Origin: Prosthecodimorpha hirschii
Lineage (GTDB): Bacteria; Pseudomonadota; Alphaproteobacteria; Rhizobiales; Ancalomicrobiaceae
Direction of reading: 5' to 3'
Length of the DNA: 64,000 nucleotides
NCBI RefSeq assembly: GCF_001305515.1
Contig: NZ_LJYW01000001.1
Span: forward strand, 1,787,550 to 1,851,549
Made by a program: the position numbers and the translations under genes
The notes under the pieces: generated by a model
What the model saw: only the letters and a program-made list of their open reading frames with translations
Told to the model about the DNA's origin: nothing
Database searches by the model: none
Part shown: piece after piece, positions 48,505 through 57,541 of the stretch
How the letters are laid out: each line of letters opens with the position of its first letter
How positions within the stretch are numbered: the first letter of the stretch is position 1

Positions 48505-48532
48505 TTGACAGGCGGCCTTCCCCTGTTATCAG
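48505..48532 (+). promoter_or_regulatory. sigma-70-type promoter of gap
   Basis: TTGACA (48505-48510), a 16-base spacer, then TATCAG (48527-48532), 60 bases before the gap start. It is the best -35 match I see in the window. The rest of 48282-48531 holds only a small palindrome (TGACT-CTATT-AGTCA at 48386-48400). Confidence 0.6.
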
Positions 48533-48592
48533 TGCCGCAGCCTCGCCGCCCAGGCAGTTACCGGGCCGAAATTTGCAGCAGGAGAGAAAGAA

Positions 48593-49600
48593 ATGGCAGT
48601 TCGCGTTGCCATCAACGGGTTCGGACGCATCGGTCGCAACGTTCTCCGCGCCATCGTCGAATCCGGCCGCACCGATATCGAGGTCGTTGCTGTCAACGAT
48701 CTCGGCCCGGTGGAGACCAATGCTCATCTTTTCCGGTACGATTCCGTGCATGGCCGGTTCGCCGGTGAAGTGAAAGTCTCCGGCGATATCATCGATGTCG
48801 GCCGCGGCCCGATCAAGGTGACGGCGGTCAAGGATCCCTCGACCCTGCCGCACAAGGATCTCGGCGTCGACATCGCGCTCGAATGCACCGGCATCTTCAC
48901 CTCGAAGGACAAGGCTTCGGCGCATCTGACGGCCGGCGCCAAGCGCGTGCTGGTTTCGGCCCCGGCCGACGGCGCCGACCTGACCGTGGTCTATGGCGTC
49001 AATCACGACAAGCTGACCGCCGACCATGTCGTCGTCTCGAATGCCTCCTGCACGACCAACTGCCTCGCCCCGGTCGCCTGGGTGCTGAACGAGGCGGTCG
49101 GCATCGAGCACGGCTTCATGACGACCATCCACTCCTATACCGGCGATCAGCCGACCCTCGACACGATGCACAAGGACCTGTACCGGGCCCGCGCCGCCGC
49201 CATGTCGATGATCCCGACCTCGACGGGCGCCGCCAAGGCGGTCGGACTGGTGCTGCCGGAACTGAAGGGCAAGCTCGACGGCGTCTCGGTCCGCGTGCCG
49301 ACCCCGAACGTGTCGGTCATCGACCTCAAGTTCGTCGCCAAGCGCCCGGTCACGGTCGCCGAGGTCAACGCAGCCGTGCGCGCCGCCGCCGACGGCAAGC
49401 TCAAGGGCGTCCTGGGCTATACCGACGCCCCGAACGTCTCGATCGACTTCAACCACGACCCGCATTCGTCCATCTTCCACATGGACCAGACCAAGGTCAT
49501 GGACGGCACCCTGGTGCGCGTCATGTCCTGGTACGACAACGAGTGGGGCTTCTCGAACCGCATGTCCGACACCGCGGTGGCGATGGGCAAGCTGATCTGA
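48593..49600 (+). CDS. gap: glyceraldehyde-3-phosphate dehydrogenase, type I
   Basis: The 335-residue glycolytic enzyme. NAD binding is [18 protein letters not shown], the catalytic cysteine is in [19 protein letters not shown], and the signature region [10 protein letters not shown] and the C-terminal [13 protein letters not shown] are present. The start follows GCAGGAGAGAAAGAA. In relatives it is preceded by tkt; here the DUF4164 gene lies upstream instead. pgk follows after 136 bases. Confidence 0.97.
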   Translation: MAVRVAINGFGRIGRNVLRAIVESGRTDIEVVAVNDLGPVETNAHLFRYDSVHGRFAGEVKVSGDIIDVGRGPIKVTAVKDPSTLPHKDLGVDIALECTGIFTSKDKASAHLTAGAKRVLVSAPADGADLTVVYGVNHDKLTADHVVVSNASCTTNCLAPVAWVLNEAVGIEHGFMTTIHSYTGDQPTLDTMHKDLYRARAAAMSMIPTSTGAAKAVGLVLPELKGKLDGVSVRVPTPNVSVIDLKFVAKRPVTVAEVNAAVRAAADGKLKGVLGYTDAPNVSIDFNHDPHSSIFHMDQTKVMDGTLVRVMSWYDNEWGFSNRMSDTAVAMGKLI

Positions 49601-49616
49601 GCAGTACCGAACCTCG

Positions 49617-49652
49617 AAGCCTGCGCGCGGCCAGCGAGCGGCGCGCAGGCTT
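49617..49652 (+). terminator. strong hairpin between gap and pgk
   Basis: AAGCCTGCGCGC pairs perfectly with GCGCGCAGGCTT around a 12-base loop, 16 bases after the gap stop. No T-run follows, so it may be a processing or stability element. Confidence 0.5.
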
Positions 49653-49736
49653 GAAGGCCGCGGCTCCCGCGAGAGCGGCCGATGGGACCGCGCAAGCGGC
49701 GGCGGTCGTTTTCACCAGCCTCAGGTTCGCCAAGTC

Positions 49737-50930
49737 ATGAACGCCTTCAAGACCCTCGACGACGCTTCGCTTTCGGCCAGGTGCGTTCTCGTCCGCGTCG
49801 ACCTCAACGTGCCCATGGAGGGCGGCGCCGTCTCCGACGACACGCGCATCCGCGCCGTCGTGCCGACCATCCGCGAGATCGCCGACAAGGGCGGGCGGGT
49901 GGTGCTGCTCGCCCATTTCGGACGGCCGAAGGACGGGCCGGAGGCGAAGTTCTCGCTCGCCCAGATCGTCGCGCCGCTCGCCGAGCGGGTCGGCCGCCCG
50001 GTCGCCTTCGCGGCCGACTGCATCGGCCCGGTCGCGGCGGACGCGGTCGCGGCGCTGAAGGACGGCGACATCCTGCTCCTGGAGAACACCCGCTTCCACA
50101 AGGGCGAGGAGAAGAACGATCCGGCCTTCGTCGAGGCGCTGGCGGCGCTCGGCGATGTCTACGTCAACGACGCCTTCGCCACCGCGCATCGCGCCCATGC
50201 CTCGACCGAGGGTCTGGCGCACCGGCTGCCGGCCTATGCGGGCCGCTGCATGCAGGGTGAGATCGAGGCGCTGGAGAAGGCCCTGGGCAGCCCGGAACGT
50301 CCCGTTCTGGCCGTGGTCGGCGGCGCCAAGGTGTCCTCCAAGATCGATCTCCTGGAGAATCTGGTCGGCAAGGTCGACATCCTGGTGATCGGCGGCGGCA
50401 TGGCCAACACCTTCCTGGCCGCGCAGGGCATCGCCGTCGGCAAGTCGCTGTGCGAGCACGATCTCGCCGAGACGGCACGCCGCATCCTCGACAAGGCCAA
50501 GGCCGCGCGCTGCGACATCGTGCTGCCGGTCGACGCCGTCGTGGCGCGCGAATTCAAGGCCGGCGCGGACAACGAGGTCGTGCCGGTCGGCGCCGTGCCG
50601 GCGGACGCGATGATCCTCGATGTCGGGCCGAAATCGGTCGCCGCCATCGCGGCCCGCATCGACGGCGCCCGCACGCTGGTCTGGAACGGCCCGCTCGGCG
50701 CCTTCGAGATCGAGCCCTTCGACCGGGCGACGGTCGCGGCGGCGCGCCATGCGGCGGAGCGGACTCGGTCTGCCGGCCTGCTCACCGTGGCGGGCGGCGG
50801 CGACACGGCCGCGGCCCTGAACCATGCCGGCGTGGCCGAAGCCTTCTCGTATGTGTCCACCGCCGGCGGCGCCTTCCTGGAGTGGCTGGAAGGCAAACCG
50901 CTGCCCGGCGTCGAAATTCTGCGTAAATGA
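49737..50930 (+). CDS. pgk: phosphoglycerate kinase
   Basis: The 397-residue glycolytic kinase. [65 protein letters not shown] and the C-terminal [14 protein letters not shown] cover both lobes. Length is normal. In relatives fba follows; here it is absent and a thiE-like gene comes next. Confidence 0.97.
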   Translation: MNAFKTLDDASLSARCVLVRVDLNVPMEGGAVSDDTRIRAVVPTIREIADKGGRVVLLAHFGRPKDGPEAKFSLAQIVAPLAERVGRPVAFAADCIGPVAADAVAALKDGDILLLENTRFHKGEEKNDPAFVEALAALGDVYVNDAFATAHRAHASTEGLAHRLPAYAGRCMQGEIEALEKALGSPERPVLAVVGGAKVSSKIDLLENLVGKVDILVIGGGMANTFLAAQGIAVGKSLCEHDLAETARRILDKAKAARCDIVLPVDAVVAREFKAGADNEVVPVGAVPADAMILDVGPKSVAAIAARIDGARTLVWNGPLGAFEIEPFDRATVAAARHAAERTRSAGLLTVAGGGDTAAALNHAGVAEAFSYVSTAGGAFLEWLEGKPLPGVEILRK

Positions 50931-51071
50931 TGCGGCGCGTGACCGGCGGGACCGCCGCCGTCACGAGCCCGCCCGAATTCGGCGCCAGACCCGGCCGGCC
51001 ATGATGCCGGCACGGGCTGGCGTCGAATGCCTTCGCGGCCGGTTCCTGCCGGCGCCCTCCGGAGTAGCGTC

Positions 51072-51707
51072 TTGTCGAGCCTCTATCTGATCACGCCGCG
51101 CGCGATCGATCTTGCCGTGTTCCCGGCCGAACTCGACGCGGCGCTGGCCGCCGTTCCGGTCGCCTCGCTCCTGATCGCGCCGGAGGGGGTGAGCGAGATG
51201 GTGCTGCAGCGCATCGCCGAGGTGCTGACGCCGATCGGCCAGCGCCACGGTGCGGCGGTGCTGGTCGCCGGCGACAGCCGCGCGGCCGGCCGGGCCAAGG
51301 CGGACGGCATCCATGTGGCGAGCGGCGTCGCCGATCTGAAGACGGCCGTCGCCGCCTTCCAGCCGCAGCGGATCGTCGGTGCCGGCAATCTGAAGACCCG
51401 GCACGACGCCATGGAGGCCGCCGAGGCGAATGCCGACTACGTGCTGTTCGGCATGATCGAGGCGCCCGAAACCCCGGACGTGCATCCCAAGACGCTCGAA
51501 CTGGCCGAATGGTGGGCGCCGGTGTTCCAGGTGCCCTGCGTCGCGCTGGCCGGATCGGACCTGGCCTCGGTCGATGTCCTGGCGGCCACCGGGGTCGACT
51601 TCGTCGCATTGCGCGACGCGGTCTGGTCGGACCCGCGCGGCCCCGCAGCCGCCCTTGCCGAGGCCGCCCGACGGATCGCCGAATCCGCCCCGGAGACGGT
51701 CGCGTGA
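51072..51707 (+). CDS. thiE: thiamine-phosphate synthase-like protein
   Basis: A 211-residue TIM-barrel protein of the ThiE family (SSLYLITPRAID at the N-terminus; GAAVLVAGDSRAAGRAKADG; GIHVASGVADLKTAVAAF; NADYVLFGMIEAPE). The usual ThiE motifs for pyrimidine-diphosphate binding (HLGQxD, G-x-S-x-H, TxTK) are altered, so it may be a diverged paralogue. I choose TTG 51072 because GGAG lies seven bases upstream; ATG 51027 gives 226 residues but has no ribosome site. It overlaps the next gene by four bases. Confidence 0.75.
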   Translation: MSSLYLITPRAIDLAVFPAELDAALAAVPVASLLIAPEGVSEMVLQRIAEVLTPIGQRHGAAVLVAGDSRAAGRAKADGIHVASGVADLKTAVAAFQPQRIVGAGNLKTRHDAMEAAEANADYVLFGMIEAPETPDVHPKTLELAEWWAPVFQVPCVALAGSDLASVDVLAATGVDFVALRDAVWSDPRGPAAALAEAARRIAESAPETVA

Positions 51708-53392
51708 ACCGGCCCGGGCCCCTCGCCGTCCTCATCGCCGCCCTGGCGTCGGCGACGGCTGCCGGGTCCGCCCTCGCGGCCGGCAACGCCGCCCAGAAGG
51801 GCAGCCGACCGGATGCGATCGCGCCGCTGATCCGCGATTCCGAAAACGGCGTCGTGCCGCTGCCGCGCCCGGCGCAGACGGGGCAGCCGGTTGCCGCGCC
51901 GTCGGCGCCCGACATGCTGTATGCGGCTTACCAGCGCGGCCTCTACCTGGAATGTTTCGCCATCGCCACCCGGCAGGCCGGTGCCGGCGATGCCGTGGCC
52001 ATGACCATGCTCGGCCACCTCTACGAACAGGGCCTCGGGGTGGCGCGCGACAATTTCCGCGCCGCGAGCTGGTATCGCCTGGCCGCAGACCGCGGCGACC
52101 GGGAGGCGATCGCCGCCCTCGGCCTGCTGACCGTCACCGGCAACGGCGTCCCGAAGGACAAGAAGCGCGCCATGGGGCTGTTCGAGGCGGCGGCGGCGCG
52201 CGAGCATCCCGGCGCCCTCTACAATCTCGCGCTGATGTATCTCGACGACGAGGTGGTGCCGCGCGATCCCGTCAAGGCAGCGGCCCTGCTCGCGCGCGCG
52301 GCGCGTGCCGGCAATGTCGAGGCGCAGTATGGCTACGGCATCCTGCTGAAGAGCGGCGAGGGCGTGCCTCCCGACGCCTTCGAGGCCGCCCGCTGGATCG
52401 GCGACGCCGCCCGCGCCGGCATGACCGATGCCGAGCTCGAATACGGCATCCTGCTCGCCAACGGCCGCGGGGTGGCCAAGGACTTGCCCGGCGCCGCCCA
52501 GTATTTCCGGCGCGCGGCCTGGAAGGGCAATCCGATCGCCCAGAACCGCCTCGCCCGGCTCTATGCCGTCGGCATCGGCGTGAAGCTCGACCTGATCGAG
52601 GCGGCCAAATGGCATCTTCTGGCGCGCGCCAAGGGCGTCCCGGACTTCTGGATGGACCAAGCCATGTCGGGGCTCACCGACGGCGAGATGAAGCTGGCCG
52701 AACGGCTGGCGGCCCGTTTCCCCGACACGCCCGACGATCCCGAGCCGGTCGCGCTCGGCCGGCCGACCGACGACGCCGCCTGGCCGGCGGATGCCGCCAC
52801 GGCGGACAACAAGCCGGTCACCATCCTGCCGATGTGGAGCCCGGCGCCGATCCCCTTCTCGGTCGCCGGACCGGAACGGCGCGATCCCGCCGACGGGGCC
52901 GCGGCAGGCCTGCCGAACCTGTCGGGCGGCCTGCCGACGTCGCCGCTGCCCGCGCCGTTGCTTCGCCCCTCCGGCCCCCGGTCGGCCCTGCCGCCGGCCG
53001 AGACGCGCGCCCCGAACCCGGACGTCCCGTCGCCGCCGGCCGCCGCGACCGCAGCCGGGTCGGCACCGACGCCCGTCACGGCGGCGACGACGGCGGGGCC
53101 TGCGCCCGCAGCCCTGCCCGCCCCAGCCCCGGCCGGCGCCGCAACAGCCGGCTCCGCCCTGCCGATGCCACGACCGTCGCCGAAAGCGGGCCGCGAGGCG
53201 GTGGTCGCCCCGCACACCGAGCCGTCCCCGAACGGGGCGGCAACGCCCGGCCCGGCGCCGACGACCGGCGTCGCAGCGTCGATCGCCCGGCCCGGTGCGG
53301 TCCCGGCGGGCGGCGATGCCGGCAACGGCCCGGCGCGCCTGCCGCCGCCGCCGATCCCCGCCCTGCCCGACCCGATGCCGAAATCGCCTTGA
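51704..53392 (+). CDS. secreted Sel1-repeat (SLR) protein
   Basis: A 562-residue protein starting at GTG 51704, overlapping the thiE stop, with GGAG nine bases upstream. A signal peptide (LAVLIAALASATAAGSALA) leads to at least six Sel1-like repeats of 36 residues between about 70 and 320 (AMTMLGHLYEQGLGVARDNF, ALGLLTVTGNGVPKDKKRAM, NLALMYLDDEVVPRDPVKAA, and so on). The C-terminal ~220 residues are a Pro/Ala-rich disordered tail. Sel1 proteins are scaffolds for envelope or signalling complexes. Coupling to thiE looks incidental. Confidence 0.85.
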   Translation: MNRPGPLAVLIAALASATAAGSALAAGNAAQKGSRPDAIAPLIRDSENGVVPLPRPAQTGQPVAAPSAPDMLYAAYQRGLYLECFAIATRQAGAGDAVAMTMLGHLYEQGLGVARDNFRAASWYRLAADRGDREAIAALGLLTVTGNGVPKDKKRAMGLFEAAAAREHPGALYNLALMYLDDEVVPRDPVKAAALLARAARAGNVEAQYGYGILLKSGEGVPPDAFEAARWIGDAARAGMTDAELEYGILLANGRGVAKDLPGAAQYFRRAAWKGNPIAQNRLARLYAVGIGVKLDLIEAAKWHLLARAKGVPDFWMDQAMSGLTDGEMKLAERLAARFPDTPDDPEPVALGRPTDDAAWPADAATADNKPVTILPMWSPAPIPFSVAGPERRDPADGAAAGLPNLSGGLPTSPLPAPLLRPSGPRSALPPAETRAPNPDVPSPPAAATAAGSAPTPVTAATTAGPAPAALPAPAPAGAATAGSALPMPRPSPKAGREAVVAPHTEPSPNGAATPGPAPTTGVAASIARPGAVPAGGDAGNGPARLPPPPIPALPDPMPKSP

Positions 53393-53511
53393 ACTGAAGC
53401 CGCGGATGTGGTGACGAAGGCCGTCCGCAAGCGCCGCTGCCGCGCTTCCCCAGAATTCTACGAGACCGTCCGCCGCGCCACCGATCTGCGCCGCGGACGA
53501 CGAGGTACACG

Positions 53512-54291
53512 ATGGCCCGTTCCGCGCTGCTCAACGTCATGGTCGAGGCCGCCCGCAAGGCGGCCCGCTCGCTCACCCGCGATTTCGGCGAGGTCGAGAA
53601 CCTGCAGGTCTCCGTGAAGGGACCGTCGGATTTCGTCTCCGCCGCCGACCGCAAGGCCGAGCAGATCCTGCAGCAGGAACTGGCCCGCGTCCGTCCCGGC
53701 TACGGATTCCTGATGGAGGAAGGCGGCGTCATCGAGGGCACCGACCCGCAGCATCGCTGGATCATCGATCCGCTCGACGGCACCACCAACTTCCTGCACG
53801 GCATTCCGATGTTCTCGGTCTCCATCGCGCTGGAGCGGCAGGGCACCATCGTCGCCGGCGTGGTCTACAACCCGGCCATGGACGAGCTCTTCGTCGCCGA
53901 ACGCGGCGGCGGCGCGTTCCTCAACGATCGGCGTCTGCGCGTCAGCAAGCGTTCCGCGCTGGCCGATTGCGTCATCGGCACCGGCATTCCGCATCTCGGC
54001 CGCGGCGATCACCCGGCCTATCTGAAGCGCCTGCAGAAGGTCATGAACGAGGTCGCCGGCGTGCGCCGCTGCGGCTCCGCCGCGCTCGATCTGTGCTGGG
54101 TCGCCGCCGGCCGTTTCGATGGCTTCTGGGAATCCGACCTGTCGCCCTGGGACATCGCCGCCGGCATCCTGATGATCCGCGAGGCGGGCGGCTTCGTCAC
54201 CGATCTCGACGGCCGCGACAAGATGCTCGAGACCGGCACGGTGGTGGCCGGCAACGAGGATATTCATCGCCGCCTGCAGGCGATTCTCTGA
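53512..54291 (+). CDS. suhB: inositol-1-monophosphatase family protein SuhB
   Basis: A 259-residue Mg-dependent sugar phosphatase. Metal-binding motifs are FLMEEGGVIEGTD (in place of the usual EE-containing segment), RWIIDPLDGTTNFLHGIPM and FWESDLSPWDIAAGILMIRE. The family dephosphorylates inositol phosphates, and SuhB also joins rRNA antitermination complexes in enterics. The start is preceded by GAGG. It is followed by the MotA/OmpA-like pair. Confidence 0.93.
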   Translation: MARSALLNVMVEAARKAARSLTRDFGEVENLQVSVKGPSDFVSAADRKAEQILQQELARVRPGYGFLMEEGGVIEGTDPQHRWIIDPLDGTTNFLHGIPMFSVSIALERQGTIVAGVVYNPAMDELFVAERGGGAFLNDRRLRVSKRSALADCVIGTGIPHLGRGDHPAYLKRLQKVMNEVAGVRRCGSAALDLCWVAAGRFDGFWESDLSPWDIAAGILMIREAGGFVTDLDGRDKMLETGTVVAGNEDIHRRLQAIL

Positions 54292-54474
54292 TCGCGAGCC
54301 CCGCGGCCCGCCCGAGGCCGGCCGGTCCATCCCCGCACGGCCGCCGGACCCGTCCGGCGGCGCCAGTTCGTGTGCCGGATTGCTCACTGTCTTGGCGCAG
54401 ACGCATTTGCGGTGTTTGTTCGCGCGCCGAAGCGCGGTAGAAAGACCGGGTCGCGGCGATCAGAAGGGCACTCC

Positions 54475-55506
54475 ATGGCGCGGGATTTCGACCCTCACCG
54501 GCTGTCCAGCCCGCAGCAGTTTCTGTGGCGCATGGTCATCTTCCTGATCATCGCGGGCTTCGTCGTCGTCATCCTGTACCGGCAGGTGATGGCGGCCTTC
54601 ATGGCCAATCCCGGCCTTAACGGCCTGATCGTCGGCGTCTTGCTGCTCGGCTCCATCCTGGCGATCCGCCAGGTCGTGCGGCTGTTCCCCGAAGTCAACT
54701 GGGTCAATTCCTTCCGGGTCGGCGATCCGGGCATCGCCGTCAGCGCCCAGCCGCAGTTGCTCGGCCCGATGTCGGCGCTGCTGCGCGATCGCGCCGGCCG
54801 GCTCGAAGTCTCGCCCGTTCTGATGCGGTCGATCCTCGATTCGATCTCGATGCGCCTCGACGAGACGCGCGACATCACCCGCTATATCGGCGGCCTGCTG
54901 GTCTTCCTCGGCCTGCTCGGCACCTTCTGGGGCCTGACCGAGACGGTCGGCTCGGTCGGCCGCACCATCTCGACGCTCAGCGTCGGGTCCGCCGATCTCG
55001 GCGTCATCTTCGAAGACCTGAAGACCGGACTTGCCGCCCCGCTCGGCGGCATGGGCGTCGCGTTCTCGTCCTCGCTGTTCGGCCTGTCCGGCTCGCTGGT
55101 GATCGGCTTCCTCGATCTTCAAGCGAGCCAGGCGCAGAACCGCTTCTACAACGAGCTCGAGGACTGGCTGTCCGCGATCACCGACATCGATCTCGGCGAC
55201 CGACGCGAGGGCCCGCTCGGCACGGTCGAATCGCTGCGCGTCGCGATCGAGCGGCTGAACCGCACGGTGCAGGAGAGCGGCGCCAACCGCACGGCCACGA
55301 CCGCCATGGCGAGCCTCGCGGAAGGCGTCCAGGGCCTGGTCACCCACATGCGTGCCGAACAGCAGATGATCCGCGCCTGGGTCGAGGAGCAGACCGAGGA
55401 ATCCCGCGAGATGCGCCGGGTTCTCGTGAAGCTGGTGGCGCCGGAGGACTTGCCGGAAGGCTGGCGCGAGGACGACTACCGCACGACCGAACGGCCCGGA
55501 GAATAG
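54475..55506 (+). CDS. MotA/TolQ/ExbB-like proton-channel protein
   Basis: A 343-residue inner-membrane protein. Helices at FLWRMVIFLIIAGFVVVILY, GLNGLIVGVLLLGSILAI, YIGGLLVFLGLLGTFWGLTE and GGMGVAFSSSLFGLSGSLVI match a MotA/ExbB core, with the conserved GLLGTFWGLTETV. A cytoplasmic tail of ~100 residues is helical. It is paired with an OmpA/MotB-like gene three bases downstream, so the two should form a stator-type complex. This pair occurs in many rhizobia away from flagellar genes; its work is unknown. ATG 54475 follows AGAAGGGC. Confidence 0.85.
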   Translation: MARDFDPHRLSSPQQFLWRMVIFLIIAGFVVVILYRQVMAAFMANPGLNGLIVGVLLLGSILAIRQVVRLFPEVNWVNSFRVGDPGIAVSAQPQLLGPMSALLRDRAGRLEVSPVLMRSILDSISMRLDETRDITRYIGGLLVFLGLLGTFWGLTETVGSVGRTISTLSVGSADLGVIFEDLKTGLAAPLGGMGVAFSSSLFGLSGSLVIGFLDLQASQAQNRFYNELEDWLSAITDIDLGDRREGPLGTVESLRVAIERLNRTVQESGANRTATTAMASLAEGVQGLVTHMRAEQQMIRAWVEEQTEESREMRRVLVKLVAPEDLPEGWREDDYRTTERPGE

Positions 55507-55509
55507 GCC

Positions 55510-56541
55510 ATGAGCCTCGCCCGCGGCCGGCGCAGGGATACGCGCATCGACTATTGGCCGGGCTTCGTCGACGCCATGGCGACGTTGCTGCTGGTGATCA
55601 TCTTCCTCCTGTCGGTGTTCATGCTCTCGCAGTTCTTTCTGACCCGCGAGATCACCGGCAAGGACACCGCTTTGTCGCGGCTCAACTCCCAGATCGCGGA
55701 GTTGACCGAACTGCTGGCCTTGGAACGCGCGGGCAAACGCGAGGTCGAGGATCAGGTCGGAACGCTGCGCTCGAGCCTGACGGCGGTCGAGGGCGAGAAG
55801 GGTCGGTTGCAGGGGCTGATCGAGCAGCAGGCCGGCGCCGCCAGTTCGTCGAGCGGCGCGGTCGAGACGCTCGGGACCCAGCTCGACGATGAGAAGCGGG
55901 TCAGCGCACGGGCGCTGGCGCAGGTCGAATTGCTGAACCAGCAGATCTCCGCGCTGCGCCGCCAGATCGCGGCCCTGGAGACGGCCCTGGACGCCTCGGA
56001 ATCGCGCGACCGGGAGAGCCAGACCAAGATTTCGGACCTCGGCAAGCGGCTGAACGTGGCCCTGGCGCAGCGCGTCCAGGAGCTGCAGCGCTACCGCTCG
56101 GACTTCTTCGGCCGCCTGCGCGAAATTCTCGGCAGCCGCTCCGACATCCGCGTCGTCGGCGACCGCTTCGTGTTCCAGTCCGAGGTGCTGTTCCCGGTCG
56201 GCCAGGAAACCATCAACGATGCCGGACGGGCGGATCTCGACAAGCTCGCGCTGGCGATCCTGGAACTGGAACGCCAGATCCCGACCGAAGTCGCCTGGAC
56301 GCTCCGCGTCGACGGCCATACCGACGTGCGGCCGACCTCGTCGACCGGCCGCTTCCGCTCGAACTGGGAGCTTTCCGCGGCGCGCGCGATCTCGGTGGTG
56401 CGCTACCTGATCGACCGCGGCGTGTCGCCCAAGCGGCTGGTCGCGGCCGGCTTCGGCGAGTATCAGCCGCTCGAAGAGGGGACGTCGGAAGAGATCTACG
56501 CCAAGAACCGGCGCATCGAGATCAGGATGACGGATCGCTGA
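55510..56541 (+). CDS. OmpA/MotB-like peptidoglycan-binding protein
   Basis: A 343-residue protein with one N-terminal helix carrying the MotB-type aspartate region (WPGFVDAMATLLLVIIFLLS). A long coiled coil follows (about residues 45-190, SRLNSQIAELTELLALERAG and so on). The C-terminal OmpA domain has VFQSEVLFPVGQETINDAGR, WTLRVDGHTDVRPTSSTGRF and NRRIEIRMTD. The periplasmic domain should bind peptidoglycan. It is the partner of the MotA-like protein and overlaps the next gene by one base (TGATG). Confidence 0.9.
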   Translation: MSLARGRRRDTRIDYWPGFVDAMATLLLVIIFLLSVFMLSQFFLTREITGKDTALSRLNSQIAELTELLALERAGKREVEDQVGTLRSSLTAVEGEKGRLQGLIEQQAGAASSSSGAVETLGTQLDDEKRVSARALAQVELLNQQISALRRQIAALETALDASESRDRESQTKISDLGKRLNVALAQRVQELQRYRSDFFGRLREILGSRSDIRVVGDRFVFQSEVLFPVGQETINDAGRADLDKLALAILELERQIPTEVAWTLRVDGHTDVRPTSSTGRFRSNWELSAARAISVVRYLIDRGVSPKRLVAAGFGEYQPLEEGTSEEIYAKNRRIEIRMTDR

Positions 56542-57029
56542 TGGACCACCGCAACACCCTGCGCGGCCTGTTCCCGTTCGACAGCGCCTATCTTCCCGAG
56601 ATCGCCGATGTCTGGGTCGAGAGCTGGCAGCGCACCATGCCGTCGATCGACTTCGAGACCCGGCGGGCCTGGCTGGTCGACCACCTGATCGCGGCCGAAG
56701 ACGCCGGGCAGACCATCCGCTGCGCCCTGGTCGAGACCGGCGAGATCGCCGGCTTCGTGCTGATCGACACATCGACCTGCTATCTCGACCAGATCGTGGT
56801 CGGCTCGCCCTGGTGGGGCAAGGGCATCGCCGAAGCTCTGCTCGACGAGGCGCGCCGGCTGGCGCCTGGACGCATCGAACTCGACGTGAACCAGGACAAT
56901 CCGCGCGCCGTCGCCTTCTACATGCGCAACGGCTTCCAGGTCATCGCCGAGGGGGTCAACGCGAAATCCGGTCTCGCCACGCTGAAGCTCGAATGGCGGC
57001 CGGCCGCGCAGGCTGCGGACCCGTCGTGA
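56541..57029 (+). CDS. GNAT family N-acetyltransferase
   Basis: A 162-residue GNAT protein. IADVWVESWQRTMPSID begins the fold, and the acetyl-CoA site is ILDQIVVGSPWWGKGIAEAL-like (YLDQIVVGSPWWGKGIAEAL). LDVNQDNPRAVAFYMRNGF is the typical C-terminal motif. The substrate is unknown. It is translationally coupled at both ends (TGATG with the OmpA-like gene and GTGA with the next gene). Confidence 0.87.
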   Translation: MDHRNTLRGLFPFDSAYLPEIADVWVESWQRTMPSIDFETRRAWLVDHLIAAEDAGQTIRCALVETGEIAGFVLIDTSTCYLDQIVVGSPWWGKGIAEALLDEARRLAPGRIELDVNQDNPRAVAFYMRNGFQVIAEGVNAKSGLATLKLEWRPAAQAADPS

Positions 57030-57484
57030 CGCCGGCGGCCATCCGCCCCTTCGCCAAGGCCGATCTGGAGCCCTCCTACGGCGTCTGGCGGCGGGCCTGG
57101 GCCGCGGCCGTCCCGAGCCTGGATATGGACGCCCTGGAGCCCGGCTGGCGCCGCCAGCTGCCGGCCGAGTATCTGCCCGCCCGCATCGTGCTTGCCGCCG
57201 AATGCGATCGCGCGCTGGCGGGCTTCGCGATCTTCGATCCCGCCCGCTCCTGGCTCGATCAACTGGTGGTCGACCCGGCCCGCCACCGCGCCGGCATCGG
57301 CCGTGCCCTGATGGCGGCGATCCGCGACCTCGAAGCCGGACCGATCGAATTCCGCGTCATGCAGGCCAATGCCGGCGCGATCGCCTTCTACGAGCGGCTC
57401 GGCTGCGTGCGGCTCCGGCCCGATGCGAGCCCGACCACGGGCTGGCCGAGTTGGCGCTATGTCTGGCCGGCCGGGCGCGGCTGA
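57026..57484 (+). CDS. GNAT family N-acetyltransferase, second copy
   Basis: A 152-residue GNAT protein starting with GTG 57026, overlapping the previous stop. IRPFAKADLEPSYGVWRRAW, WLDQLVVDPARHRAGIGRAL and FRVMQANAGAIAFYERLG are the GNAT motifs. It resembles the preceding protein in layout (Trp-rich N-terminus, W/Y-LDQ-x-VV), suggesting a tandem duplication that has diverged. Confidence 0.85.
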   Translation: MTPAAIRPFAKADLEPSYGVWRRAWAAAVPSLDMDALEPGWRRQLPAEYLPARIVLAAECDRALAGFAIFDPARSWLDQLVVDPARHRAGIGRALMAAIRDLEAGPIEFRVMQANAGAIAFYERLGCVRLRPDASPTTGWPSWRYVWPAGRG

Positions 57485-57541
57485 CCCCGACCGCCTGTCC
57501 GGCGCCGCCGGGCGGACCGGCGGTTCAGTGGGCCTCTCCGA

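Noticed and set aside
54475-56541. Zorya-type anti-phage system
   Set aside because: Only a ZorA/ZorB-like architecture is present. No ZorC, ZorD or ZorE helicase or nuclease gene is nearby, and the neighbours are housekeeping genes.
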